Source: Fallopia convolvulus (taxonomy: Eukaryota > Streptophyta > Magnoliopsida > Caryophyllales > Polygonaceae). From it: a stretch of DNA of 64,000 nucleotides. This document shows, in pieces, positions 47,544 to 57,347 of the stretch. The stretch covers positions 24,843,324 to 24,907,323 of the forward strand of contig OZ024733.1 in assembly GCA_964016875.1 (NCBI GenBank), read 5' to 3'. The notes beneath the pieces were generated by a model. That model had not been told where the DNA came from, did not search any database, and saw only the letters and a list, made by a program, of their open reading frames with translations. The stretch's first letter is position 1; every line of letters begins with the position of its first letter. The position numbers were made by a program, and so were the translations under genes.

Positions 47544-48840
47544 TCATTGAAAAGAGATCATACCTAATTCAATGCGGAGTTGTTCAAAGGGTTCACGATT
47601 TAAGGCCTTTGTAAAGACGTCTGCTCTTTGATCACTTGTTCTACAGAATTCCATAGTGATCATGCCTTTTTCAACACAATCTCGAAGAAAGTGATGTCTT
47701 ATCTCGATATATTTTGTCTTTGAATGTTGCACCGGATTCTTTGAGATGTTGATTGCACTAGTGTTGTCACATTGTATGGGCACTAACCCGCACTTCACAC
47801 CATAGTCACTGACTTGTTGCTTGATCCATAAGAGCTGAGAGCAACATGCCGCAGCTGCAGTGTATTCTGCTTCCGCCGTTGATAGAGCAACAAAATTTTG
47901 CTTTCTAGATCCCCATGACACAAGACAAGGCCCAAGAAATAGAGCCATTCCTGAAGTGCTTTTTCTATCAACACGATTCCCTACAAAATCAGCATATGTG
48001 TAGCCAACTAGCTCAAAATCAAATCCTCTTGGTACCATAAACATAGATTGTCAGTCCCCTTAAGATAGCAAATAATTCTTTTAACAACTTTCAAGTGGGA
48101 CTCTCTTGGATCAGCTTGAAATCTAGCACATAGACATACTCCAAACACAATATCAGGTCTGCTTGTAGTGAGATAGAGCAATGAACCAATCATACCCCTG
48201 TACATAGTAGCATTAACTTCTGGATCCTTGTCATCTCTTCCAAGTGAGGTAGTCGGCGAGACGGCAACATATGAGTGTCAAACAGTTTAGCATTTTCAAG
48301 ACCGAACTTTTTAGCACATTCTCTAAGATACTTTTGTTGATGAACTCGTGTCCCATCCTCACCTTGCACAACTTGAAGTCCTAAAAAGAACTTGAGCTCA
48401 CCTACCATGCTCATTTCAAACTCACTAGACATGAGGTCAGCGAACTTCTTTACTAACTTATCATTTTTTGAACCAAAGATGATGTCATCCACATAGACCT
48501 GAACAACCAATGTGTGACCTCTTTCCTTCAGCAAGAAAAGAGTCTTGTCTACTTCACCTCGAACATAACCATGTTGAATCAAGAACTGAGACAAACGATC
48601 ATACCAAGCACGCGGTGCTTGCTTCAAGCCATAAAGAGCTTTGTCCAATTTGTAGACATGATCCGGGTAGGCGACATCTTCAAAAACCGGAGTTTGTTCA
48701 ACATACACTTCTGCCTTTAAGTAACCATTCAAGAAGGCAGTCTTGACATCCATTTGCTGTAGTTTGAACCCATGATGAGCTGAATAGGTAATGAGAAATC
48801 GAATAGCCTCAAGATGAGCCACTGGAGTTCCTGTTGGTGT
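47544..48840 (-). pseudogene. Copia RT and RNase H fragment
   Basis: RT motifs are LEAIRFLITY, MDVKTAFLNG, LYGLKQAPRAWYDRL and the active site YVDDIIFGS, then KYLRECAKKFG. RNase H has STSGMALFLG, STAEAEYTAAAACC, DNTSAINISKNPVQH and KYIEIRHHFLRD, ending DVFTKALN. Frame changes near 48200 and 48030 break it into three frames. The catalytic motif is intact but the N-terminal half of pol is gone. Confidence 0.88.
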
Positions 48841-48879
48841 TGCCTCAAGACGAGCAGAATAGGCAATGAGCAATCCTCC

Positions 48880-49200
48880 TCTTCTTCCGCAGTTCCTGTT
48901 GCTGCCTATTGGGGAGGTCGTGTCTCTTCTTGGTCTTGGGGTCTTTCTGCTGTCTCTTAGGGGGGTCCTGTTTCTTCTTGGTCTTGGGGTCTATTTGCTG
49001 CCTCTTGGGAGGGGGGGGGGGTCCTGTCTCATCTTGGTCTTGGGGGGTCCCTGTTGCTGCCTCTTGGGGGGTTCTGCCTCCTCCTCTTGGGGTCTTCCAG
49101 CTGCCTCTTGGGGGGTCCTGTCTCTTCTTGGTCTTGGGGGTTCAGGGGGGTCCTGTCTCCTCTTGGTCTTGGGGGTTCTTGTCTCTTCTTGGGGAGTTCA
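48880..49200. repeat. GC-rich minisatellite (CTTCTTGGTCTTGGGG-type)
   Basis: Irregular units of about 25-50 bp built from CTGTCTCTTCTTGGTCTTGGGG. On the minus strand its right half is read in frame as the C-terminal tail of the papain-like fragment; frames on the + strand are artefacts of repetition. Confidence 0.85.
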
Positions 49201-50262
49201 GGCCTAAGTTTTTCAATCCAAGATCTCCTACCAAGCCCATAAAGTCCTTTCTCGCGTTCTATTTTCATGTAACCCCGTAGTCCCCATGAACAACCCCAAG
49301 AATTCAGCAAAACAAAATAGTTTGTACCCTCACTTGTAGTTCCATAACCCACAGTCACCATCAAATGATCCAAGGGACCTGTGATGTCTATATTATAAAC
49401 ATGCTAAAAAAAGGAAAACAGTAGGAGGATTAAAAGAGAAAAAAATAATAAAATGATTACATAACCTTTCCATTGTAACCATTGTAATGATGAAAAATAG
49501 GGTCGATTGTGTTGATTCCGACAAGAACTGGTTGTTTTTTTAGAGCTTTCAAAAGAGCAGTCTCTCCTATTGGCAAGCTGGCCCATTCCTCCACCCCAAC
49601 CATAAGGGGTTTAGCATTCAACTACAGAAAAGTTAAATTAAGATTAGTTAAATAATTTAAACAAATACTTAATAAAATATTTAAAAGAAAATTACCATTA
49701 AACTTCGGCAATCCTGTTTCACATAGTTAGCATTCAGAGGATAATTTGAAACCGTAGTGAAGAAAGGCACTCTTGTGTACTCGCGCTTAATTTCTTCAAT
49801 GGTATGACCACATTTATTTAAATGCATACCATTTACTGCCTGCTGTTCAGACAAATCAAGCTATTTCGGTGAAATTTTGCGCACTCTGTTTTTCGGATGC
49901 GCACTCCAGTCTGTGCGGATTCTAAACCCGTCCATAAATATACGAATTTTTTGTACGGGATTGAAATCTGCCCATGTTTTTTGTTATTTTTATGTGCGGG
50001 TTTGAGACCCGCCCATTATTTTTGTTATTTTTTGTGCTGTTTTGGAACCCGCCCATAGCGGAGTGCGAAACATAAAAATAAGAGTGCGCAAACAAACCAC
50101 CTTTTTTCTTTTGTAGAGCCCAAGCAGTACCCTCTGCGGCAGCAAGAGGGGCAAACACAAAGCAATAAAATAATCCCCTTGATCACGAATTCTGGGCTTC
50201 CATGACCTTGCCCAGGTGAACTCTATACTTTTACCTTTATGTTTACCTCTACGTGCCATCAT
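49029..50262 (-). pseudogene. Papain-like (C1A) cysteine protease fragment without its catalytic cysteine
   Basis: Exons read on the minus strand are 50262-50096 (interrupted), 49866-49696, 49621-49466 and 49403-49029, with GT-AG borders. It opens MMARRGKHKGKSIEFTW and reaches WKPRIRDQG, where C1A proteases have the CGSCW active site. Here the following residues are DYFIA and, after a frame change, FVFAPLAAAEG, so the cysteine is missing. LSEQQ, EEWASLPIGETALLKALKKQ, LDHLMVTVGYGT (His) and LLNSWG (Asn) follow the family order. There is no signal peptide or inhibitor prodomain. The last exon runs through a Pro/Arg-rich repeat tail to a stop at 49029. A small TIR element (about 49867-50095) splits it. 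It probably represents a captured host fragment in the MULE. Confidence 0.75.
49867..50095. mobile_element. Small TIR element inside the papain-like fragment
   Basis: The left end TTTTGCGCACTC and a second GCGCACTCC are mirrored at the right by GGAGTGCG and GAGTGCGCAAA. The interior repeats CCCGCCCAT-type words. It interrupts the protease reading frame between the ALQKKK and LDLSEQQ segments. No clean target duplication was found. Confidence 0.55.
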
Positions 50263-50284
50263 CTGAAATATTGAAAAATCAGTA

Positions 50285-51525
50285 ATTAAGGTAAACGAAT
50301 TGGAACAAAGGAAACAGAGAACGGTCCAAGATCGGACCAGTCTGAATTTCCAAAATGCAGTTTAGAAACAAAGCAAACCAAAATGCAGTTTAGAAAAAAA
50401 AGCAAACCAAAATGCAGTTTGAGTCTGTCCATGGCTGGGCATCAGTCCAAGATCAGAGCAGTCCGAATTTCCAAAAATATTGAACAGGTTTGGGACTCGA
50501 TCAGATAGGGACCGAGACCGAGACTGGAACCGACTTCTAATTTTTATTGAACCCTCCGGTCCGAGGTGGTAAGGTCCGGTCATTTCCAGATCATATCCAG
50601 GATTAGAAAACTAAAAAAACCAAGATCTGCCGATTTAAAACATTTGTGATGATAATACAAGACTAGAAACCAAAACGCAGTTTGGAAACAAAGGAAAAAA
50701 AATACAGTTGGAGTCTGTAACGGATGGGAATCCTTCAATGATTGGACCATTCCGAATTTCCAAAAAAAATTGGACCAAGGACGGTCCGGTCCGGAACTGG
50801 TCCGGATTTGGACCGGATCAGACCGAGAGCAAGATCGAACCGACTTTAAATTTGAATGGGTCGGGATACCCTTGGTTTCCAGACCACAATCACAACACAA
50901 TCAGAAGAAAAACTAGAAACTAAAATGCAGTTTGGAAACAAAGGAAACAAAACAGGACTAGAAACCGTAGATCTGCTGATTTAAAACATTTGTAATGATA
51001 ATCCAGGACTAACCAAAATGCAGTTTGGAAACAAAGGAAACAAAAAAGCAGCTTGAAAATTGGACAAAGGACGGTCTGGTCCGGTCCCGTTCCGGTTTGG
51101 ACAGGTTTTTGACCGGATCAGACCGGGACCGAGACCGAGACCGGACCACCTTCTAATTTTTACTGGATCGAGGACCGGTTATGAGGTGGTAAGGTCCGGT
51201 CATTTCCAGACCACAATCAGAAGCAAAACCCTAACCCTAAATTATAGAATGATTTGGAAGACTCAGCCAGTATGATTTAAAAGGTTCAGCCAAGAATCAG
51301 GAGTGGAAACCCTAGATCCGTTGATTTAAAACATTTGTAAAAAAATCGAGGACTAGAAACCAAAATACAGTTTGGAAACAAAGGAAACAAAAATGCAGCT
51401 TGAAAATTGGACCGATGACGGTCGGGTCTGATATCGGACCGGGTTTGGACAGGTTTTGGACCGGATAAGACCGGGACCGAGACCGCCTTCTAATTTTTAC
51501 TAGATCGAGGATCGGTTCCAACACA
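50285..51525. repeat. Tandem array of about four units of roughly 310 bp
   Basis: Each unit has AAAATGCAGTTTGGAAACAAAGG, a GGTCCGGTCCGG-like block, GACCGAGACCGAGAC (near 50509, 50820, 51126, 51473) and TTCTAATTTTTA. Spacing is about 300-350 bp and units differ by substitutions and indels. Open frames in it are repeat artefacts. Confidence 0.8.
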
Positions 51526-52045
51526 GGTTGATCCGTAAAGTCAACTGGTTGCACCCGTATTGTCTAGTGGAGTACTAGATGGAGACACCTTTGATGGGTG
51601 TTGTATTTGCTACTAGATTTCAGTGTGCACTGATCACATTGGGACGGGGTACTTCACACACATGTTTCCCGATCATAGGAGACGGGGGCGTTCAGAGCCC
51701 TATTTGGGACAAGGTTGCATGTATTACTTTCCTTGGGAACCACTACGTTCCGGTAAGTCATATTCTCATTATGGATAATTATTGTATTTTATTTAGGACA
51801 CTTAATAATTGCATGTTTTGTTTAATATTGTATGTTACATTTCACGATGATTCTCCGATGCCCCCCCCCCCCCCGCTAAGAATGTGGATGGAGTGTCATC
51901 ATCCATCAGTGAGCGGATATCTAGCCCGATATCATGATTGTTTATGTACGTTCGATCAATATCAGATTTCATAAGATTTGTCTCATCCTTATGGGACGTG
52001 AGTGGTTTAGTGTATGAATGGTTTAGTTTGTATGGTTTAGTGTAA
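51526..52045 (+). pseudogene. Second copy of the distal OTU-domain exons
   Basis: This segment matches about 44116-44640: the OTU part from QVDQLIRKVNWLHPYC through NHYVPV, the intron and the final exon LHDDSP to YQIS. It begins abruptly after the tandem array and lacks the catalytic DGHC part. The final intron's acceptor, ATTGTAG in the first copy, is ATTGTAT here, and a C-run has expanded. It is therefore a non-functional duplicate. Confidence 0.85.
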
Positions 52046-52355
52046 TATTATCGTTTATGTACGTTCGTATGAATATTGAGAGGGGGATATTGTAATATTA
52101 CGTTTGTATGGTTTAGTGTAATATTATCGCTTATGGGAAATTAAGCTACAAATATAAGTAACAAAACCACATGTCCAACTAAATTAAACCCGAAATACAA
52201 CAAAGATAAGTAACCATTACACATGTCCAACTACAAATACAACAAATTAAACTATCAAGGGCACTAACGTTGTATGCATCATTGATAAACTACTTTAATT
52301 GTTCTTCGGAGTACATCGCAACAACCTTCATCCCCTTCAGCGGTAGGCCCAAAAT

Positions 52356-55161
52356 TTAGTGGACATCATGGAGGGTGATTGATATTTCTCCCCAAGGAAA
52401 ATGAAAACTGTTTGTTTCTGGATGCCACCTTTCGAAAAAAGCCTCAATTAATGCTTCGTCTCTTTGTTTGAACCTCCATTGTTGTAGGCGCATTAATCCG
52501 CTACGCTGAGCACAAGTGACCCACGCTGACCGAGTCGTCAACAACTCGTTCCAATCCCTAATGTTCCCTCGCTTATGCACTCTCAAGGGTTTACTATGCT
52601 GAAACATTATTACCAAAATTATTCAGTATAATTATTTATGCATAACTATAAGGTAATTAATTAAACGTTCTTACCGTTTGATCTTCCCATATGACCTTCG
52701 TTATATGCGTGTTGTAACTAACCAACAAACTAGTATCGATTGGTCCGCCACCATATTCATCTTGGGTGTTGGGAGGACCTGGTGGAAGTTGGGAATAAGA
52801 AGTCCTGACATGAGTCTCAGCCTGGAAATAAGGTTTGGATGGTGGATGATGTCTCTCTATTTGGTGGTGTTTTCATATGTGATTTCCTTTGTAAATATGT
52901 TTCTTTTTCCCCTTTTCTTTTGCGTTTTGTTCCTTTTTAGCTTAGTTCCCGTATTTCTATGAGATTCGGAGACTACGCGCATTTTATGTGTTTTGTAGGT
53001 AATTTGGCATGAATCGAGGATCGATTTGAAGGAGGGTCGAGACATGGAGCAAAGGCCGAGCTAAAGCGGGAAAGAGAGAAGCAAGCCATGAAGAAGAACA
53101 AGAGAAGCCAACTAAGAAGAAGGTGGAACGAGGTCAGGACCGAGTTGCAACCAACATCGGGCCCGACTTTGAAGTCTCCAACCTCGGACCGAGTTGCACA
53201 GTAACTCGGGCCCGAGGTCCTCCGTGTCGGTCCGAGTCGGTCACTGGACTACTTGGGCTCCAAGGCACGAAATTGTGAACTTCCACTTTTGCCCCTCATC
53301 TAATCTATAAAAGGCCCTCTTGTCTTCTAATTTAGGGGGTTCCCTCACACACACACAAAAGGGGGGTTCCCTCACACACACACAAAAAGGAGGTTCCCCC
53401 ACACACACACAAAAGGGGGGGGTTCCCTCATACACACACAAAAAGGGGGGTTCTCTCTCACAAAAAGGGGGGTTCTCTCTCACAAAAAAGGAGGTTCCCC
53501 CACATACACACAAGAGGGGGGTTCCAAGGGAACCAAGAGGATACTTGGAGAGCAAGGAGAAAGGAGAGGAGAAGGAGAAGAGAGAGAATCGGCCAAGGAG
53601 AGGGAGATTTGATAGGTTTTGTTGGTAGATTTGCTTTGATTTGCTTTGTTCTTGTGGATTTGAAAACCCTAGATTGGAATTTGTGGATTGCTTTGGATTT
53701 GAATGAAACTTTGCTTTGTTTTGAGATTGATTATGATGATTGCTTTCCCTTTTGATTTGATTGCTTTCTTTGTTTGCCACATGGAGTAGATCTCCTTGAT
53801 CTTGGGTTATGGGGGAAAACCCTAGCTAGGTTTGGGCTAGAAACCCCAATTCCATAGCCTTGAGTGTTTGATCTAAGGAACCCACTCTACATAGAGCTAC
53901 AATTCCTTGCGAAAGTTGGGAATCAAGGCTTGAGATTGGCAAAGTAGCGAAAGTGAACATGTGTCAATCTCAAGACCTTGCTTCGAAGGGGATTTCCCCA
54001 ATGATCGATGTGTAGAAGTGGTTGGAACGAGGGCGAAAGCACTCGATCCTAGTCCGATCATCACTCATTGCTTGAATTGGGGTGGAAAAGCCTTAAATCT
54101 ACTAGGGAAGGAACCCAAAAGCCCAAGATCTACTTTTAATCTTTGAAGTTCGACATCCCCAGATACCTCGGGCCCGACTTACACAGTGTCGGTCCCGACT
54201 TCCTCTTGTCGCCAACCTCGGGCCCGACGTGACCTCTGTGTCGGTCCCGACTGTTCTCTTTGTTTTCCTTTGTTTTAAGCTCTCTTTTCCAGCTTCCTAG
54301 TGTCTAAGCACATCAATCGAGTAGACTTCCCGAGTGTTCGACACCCACCACGTGCTACAACGGGGTCGGGTTATAAATTGTATCTCTAGACCCTCGCACA
54401 CCGTGAGAGGCGATCAGTGGAGGTTGGGAATAAGAAGTCCCAACATGAGTCTCATCTTGGAAATAAGGTTGGGCTGGTGGAGGTTGTGAATAAGGTTGGG
54501 ATGGTGGGGGTTAGGTTGATGTTGTGTGGAGTGTGTTGGGAAGTAAAGGATCCCCACAAATTCTGATAGTTGGGAGTTGTGTATTGGGGTGCGGAATAGT
54601 TGGGTTAGGTGGAAATGGTGATCCGGTAAACTCGTATGGTGGTTGGGGGTTTGTACCCCCAGACGTATACCACTCCATATATCGGGGATCGTTCATAAGC
54701 GTCTCTACATAAATAATGTGTGACCACTATCATATATAATGTATTAAATACTATAATTACTTACTAAATAAAAATACTATGAAATCAAATTAAGAAAATT
54801 CTAATGACGGAAATGAATAATAAATTAAATTAAAATACTAACAAATAAAATTAAGATAATTCTAACGTATTATTATAATATATGATCCGACTAAACTTGA
54901 TGATTCAAAACGTAAATTACTAGTTTACATACCTAAATCAAACCCCCCGCTAAATGGCGTGGCTTCCTGATTTGTAAAGTCAAACTCAAACGCATTTGGA
55001 GCCGTTGGTTGGATCGGTACCTCCTCTTGCTCAACATTAGCTTGTACATCTTCAACGTTCGCCCCTTGATTCAAATCTATTTGCGACGATTTTTCAGGTG
55101 GAGTTTTTGAATGACTTTTACTCTTAGATTTTCCTGTACCGAGCCAACTTTTCATTTTCAC
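52356..55161 (-). pseudogene. Plant mobile domain (PMD, MAIN-like) gene of the MULE, decayed
   Basis: Exon 1 (55161-54933) encodes MKMKSWLGTGKSKSKSHSKT, an acidic/Gln-rich region and FDFTNQEATPF, ending at a GTATGT donor. Exon 2 (54704-52675) opens MNDPRYMEWYTS in the same frame and is Pro/Tyr/Gln-rich with YSQPPP repeats. It is interrupted by a solo LTR (52847-54416) and has a TAA at 54511-54513. Exon 3 (52598-52356) has the PMD start: SGLMRLQQWRFKQRDEALIE, AFFERWHPETNSFHFPWGEI and ITLHDVH, then TAA where family members have Tyr before ILGLP. After that stop, ILGLPLKGMKVVAMYSEE is still readable. MAIN/MAIL1-type PMD proteins act in genome stability and silencing. The remaining PMD body is missing. 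Confidence 0.82.
52847..54416 (+). mobile_element. Solo LTR, copy 2 (1570 bp), inside the PMD gene
   Basis: It starts TGATGTCTCTC and ends GAGGCGATCA, flanked by an exact GTGGA duplication (52842-52846 and 54417-54421). It is nearly identical to 31090-32588 but about 70 bp longer, chiefly because the GGTTCCCTCACACACAC minisatellite (53330-53530) has more units. CTATAAAAGG near 53307 is the TATA box. It splits exon 2 of the PMD gene. Confidence 0.93.
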
Positions 55162-55235
55162 ACTCTTTTTATTTCCCTCGGTTCAATTTTTTTCCCTTTG
55201 CTTTGTATTGTGCACAAGAGGAGGGGTTGAGGGCT

Positions 55236-55243
55236 TTATATAA
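55236..55243 (-). promoter_or_regulatory. TATA box of the PMD gene
   Basis: TTATATAA on the minus strand lies about 75 bp upstream of the ATG at 55161, facing into the element from its right end. Confidence 0.65.
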
Positions 55244-55319
55244 CCCTCAACAAAGAGCCGTTGGGGCTCTTTGGGGCCGAAAGAGCAACAACTCTTTTAA
55301 GCCCCACACGCTATCCCTG

Positions 55320-55577
55320 ATAGCGATAGCGTGTTTTTTAAAAAATAAATAAATGAATGTAGTCGGTCAACTCGACCGACTACATTGGTGGGCCCCACAC
55401 GCTATCTGCAATTGCAGATAGCGTGTGGTTTTAAAAAAAATAAATATATTAGTCGGTCACCTTGACCGACTACATGCAAGTTGGTCGAGGCGACCGATTA
55501 CATGCACGTCGGTCGAGGCGACTGACTAAAAAAGTATGGGCGCCCGTCAACTCTGAAATGGGCGCCTCGTATTAGCC
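55320..55577 (-). repeat. Right terminal/subterminal repeat of the MULE
   Basis: It has four palindromic units of the GTCGGTC/GACCGAC type (about 55358-55386, 55451-55474, 55481-55503 and 55507-55528). Two further palindromes are built on CACACGCTATC (about 55306-55334 and 55393-55427). The outermost 50 bp match the left end inverted. Confidence 0.72.
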
Positions 55578-55585
55578 TTAGGTTA

Positions 55586-56944
55586 TGACTGGTCATAACA
55601 AACTTTACATATCTAACTATTAAAACACAAAATTGGTACAAGTGTATAACATATCATTAAGCTCTCGAACTACAAAACTCAAGTAGATGGAATACAATGG
55701 AAAACAAACACTCCCTAGGTCCTCTAGCAATAGTTGGCGGAAAATGAAGAGGCATGTCATTTAAGACATCATAATCTAAATCATATGAAAGCGAAATACG
55801 AGCTACTAAATAGTTAACCAATTTCCTTCTCTATTAGCATCCCATCAGTCTAAGATAGTAGTAGGTTTGACTGTTTGTACATCTGCATAGAAACAAACAT
55901 ATCTACTTACGACCACTTTACATATCAATTTTGGCATCGAGAGTTATTGCTTAATTTGATATATCCCTGCCTTTTCCTTGAGAAGCAAAATCTTTTTTTT
56001 CCTAGTCTCAACAGTTCCTGCAATCATGAAACATATGGGCATAGGTATGAAGTTGAACAACAACTGAAATAAGCTAGAAAGAAGCAAGCTAACGGATAGA
56101 AAGAGAGATCACAAACCAAAAAAGGTGATCAATTGATAAACCTCATTCAAAGAGGAAAAACGGTTGTTTTGGGCGAAAAATACTAAGTATCTTAACACCC
56201 TATATTTGGGTCACAATCGAAATAATCGGATGAAGATTGATTAAGTTTGAAAAAAGAATGACGAGTGTTGTATTTTTTTATTGAAATGCTCTTCAGTTCG
56301 GAGTACAATTGCTCAAACTCTCCTTTTCTTGTTCATATGTCTTTTTTTACAATTGATCATCTACTATATTTTGATACCTAATTTTTTTCCCTTTCATCTA
56401 CTTCCGGAGCCACCTTCATATCCTCGCCGGCGTCTCCATAACCGTCGCCCAATACCGACATTGCGAGAGGTGGAGAGTAGTCGTTGCAACCATTCTGAAT
56501 CCAGCTTTCTTCGGTGCTGACGACGATCATTCTTTTTCCATTCCAATGATCGTGGTCTTCCTTGGGTCTTCTGATGTTAGTTGTGATGTGGGCCGAGATC
56601 TCCGGATACTTGAGCGCTTGCGTTAGATGGGCCTAATAAGAATTGTACATCATTGGGCCCAAAAAGGCAGACCAAACAATACCCCCAAATCCGATTCGAA
56701 TCGAGGCGCGGGATACGGATCTGATTTGCCGCCCTTTTCGAATGTGATCAGGGACGCGTGGAAGCTCCCAGACCGTTCAATTATCTCTGGGAAGGAGAAG
56801 CGTCTTTTCTGTTCAGGATTATAATTACCCCTGAATCAAAGATTTTCAGTCGTCCTTTACCTTCTTTTCTAGATCAATTACTTCTCCTTCTTCATTCATC
56901 TCCTCTCACCAATTTTTCCTTTTCTCACTTCACCTTCTCAAGAC
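55586..56944. other. Non-coding spacer right of the MULE
   Basis: AT-rich sequence with a GC-richer part from about 56400 to 56800. Short frames here show no domain. Confidence 0.5.
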
Positions 56945-57347
56945 ATGGGGAAAGCGAAGATTGTTGATATGGGTTTCGAGTCTTCCCGATCAATGGACCC
57001 GCAAGACTGTCGTCCTTGCTCGATGTCAAAGCAGGAAGTAGAGAAGATCATCAAAAACCACAGTTTTCCTTCGGGAACAAGGTTTCACTGCCCAACAATC
57101 GAGGCCATTGATTGGGTTAGATTCGAATGGTTGTATTTCTTGGAATATCCCTTCACTCTAGGGGCTACTTTTCCATTCTCAACCCTTATCCTAAATTTCC
57201 TTGTGGCTTTGAAAGTTTCTCCGGCGCAACTTATGCCGGCGACACGGAAGATCTTGTTCCAGATCAGTGAACTCGCTTTGGAAGAAGGAATTTACTTTTC
57301 GATGTCAGGTTTGCTCTTTGCATGCCGTGTGACTCGGCTAAAGTCGT
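56945..57347 (+). pseudogene. N-terminal fragment of a putative gypsy-type transposon protein
   Basis: The frame starts MGKAKIVDMGFESS and includes EWLYFLEYPFTLGATFPFSTLI, then LNFLVALKVSPAQLMPATRKIL. This pattern (hydrophobic Y/F, LG..FPF, L....AP.QL.P) is that of the plant putative gypsy-type transposon domain. It is not a catalytic transposase. After about 134 codons the sequence changes to LTR-like DNA, so only the N-terminal part remains. Confidence 0.6.

Larger units (their letters stand above)
45126..48840 (-). mobile_element. Third Ty1/copia element, 5'-truncated, inside the MULE
   Basis: It retains a 3' LTR (45126-46193), a polypurine tract (AAAAAGGGGAAA on the minus strand, about 46196-46210), a 1.35-kb spacer and the RT/RNase H end of pol (47544-48840). 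Integrase, gag and the 5' LTR are absent. RT stops near 48830 against a GC-rich minisatellite. With the 5' half missing, no target duplication can be tested. Confidence 0.8.
41059..55577. mobile_element. Large MULE with convergent transposase-OTU and PMD genes (14.5 kb)
   Basis: The ends are imperfect inverted repeats: left CGCCTGATTGAAGCGCC, right (inverted) GGCTAATACGAGGCGCC. Both continue into a GAGCGCCC-like word and a GTCGGTC(A/G)CCTCGACCGACGTGC-type stretch. The flanks share TTAGGTTA (41051-41058 and 55578-55585). A gene starts from each end behind a TATA box and the two converge, as in maize MuDR. The left one is a MULE transposase joined to an OTU protease domain; the right one is a plant mobile domain protein. 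The middle (44590-52045) holds a copia relic, a papain-like fragment, tandem repeats and a second copy of the distal OTU exons. Later insertions explain part of the length. Both genes are decayed, so this copy is not autonomous. The right-hand 8-bp duplicate is one base shorter than the usual 9. Confidence 0.78.

Noticed and set aside
48866..49280. Leu/Gly-rich frames that look like membrane proteins
   Set aside because: They are repeat readings of the CTTGGTCTTGGGG minisatellite.
53241..53780. 179-codon frame rich in CVREPPF repeats
   Set aside because: It is the antisense reading of the CA-rich minisatellite in the solo LTR.
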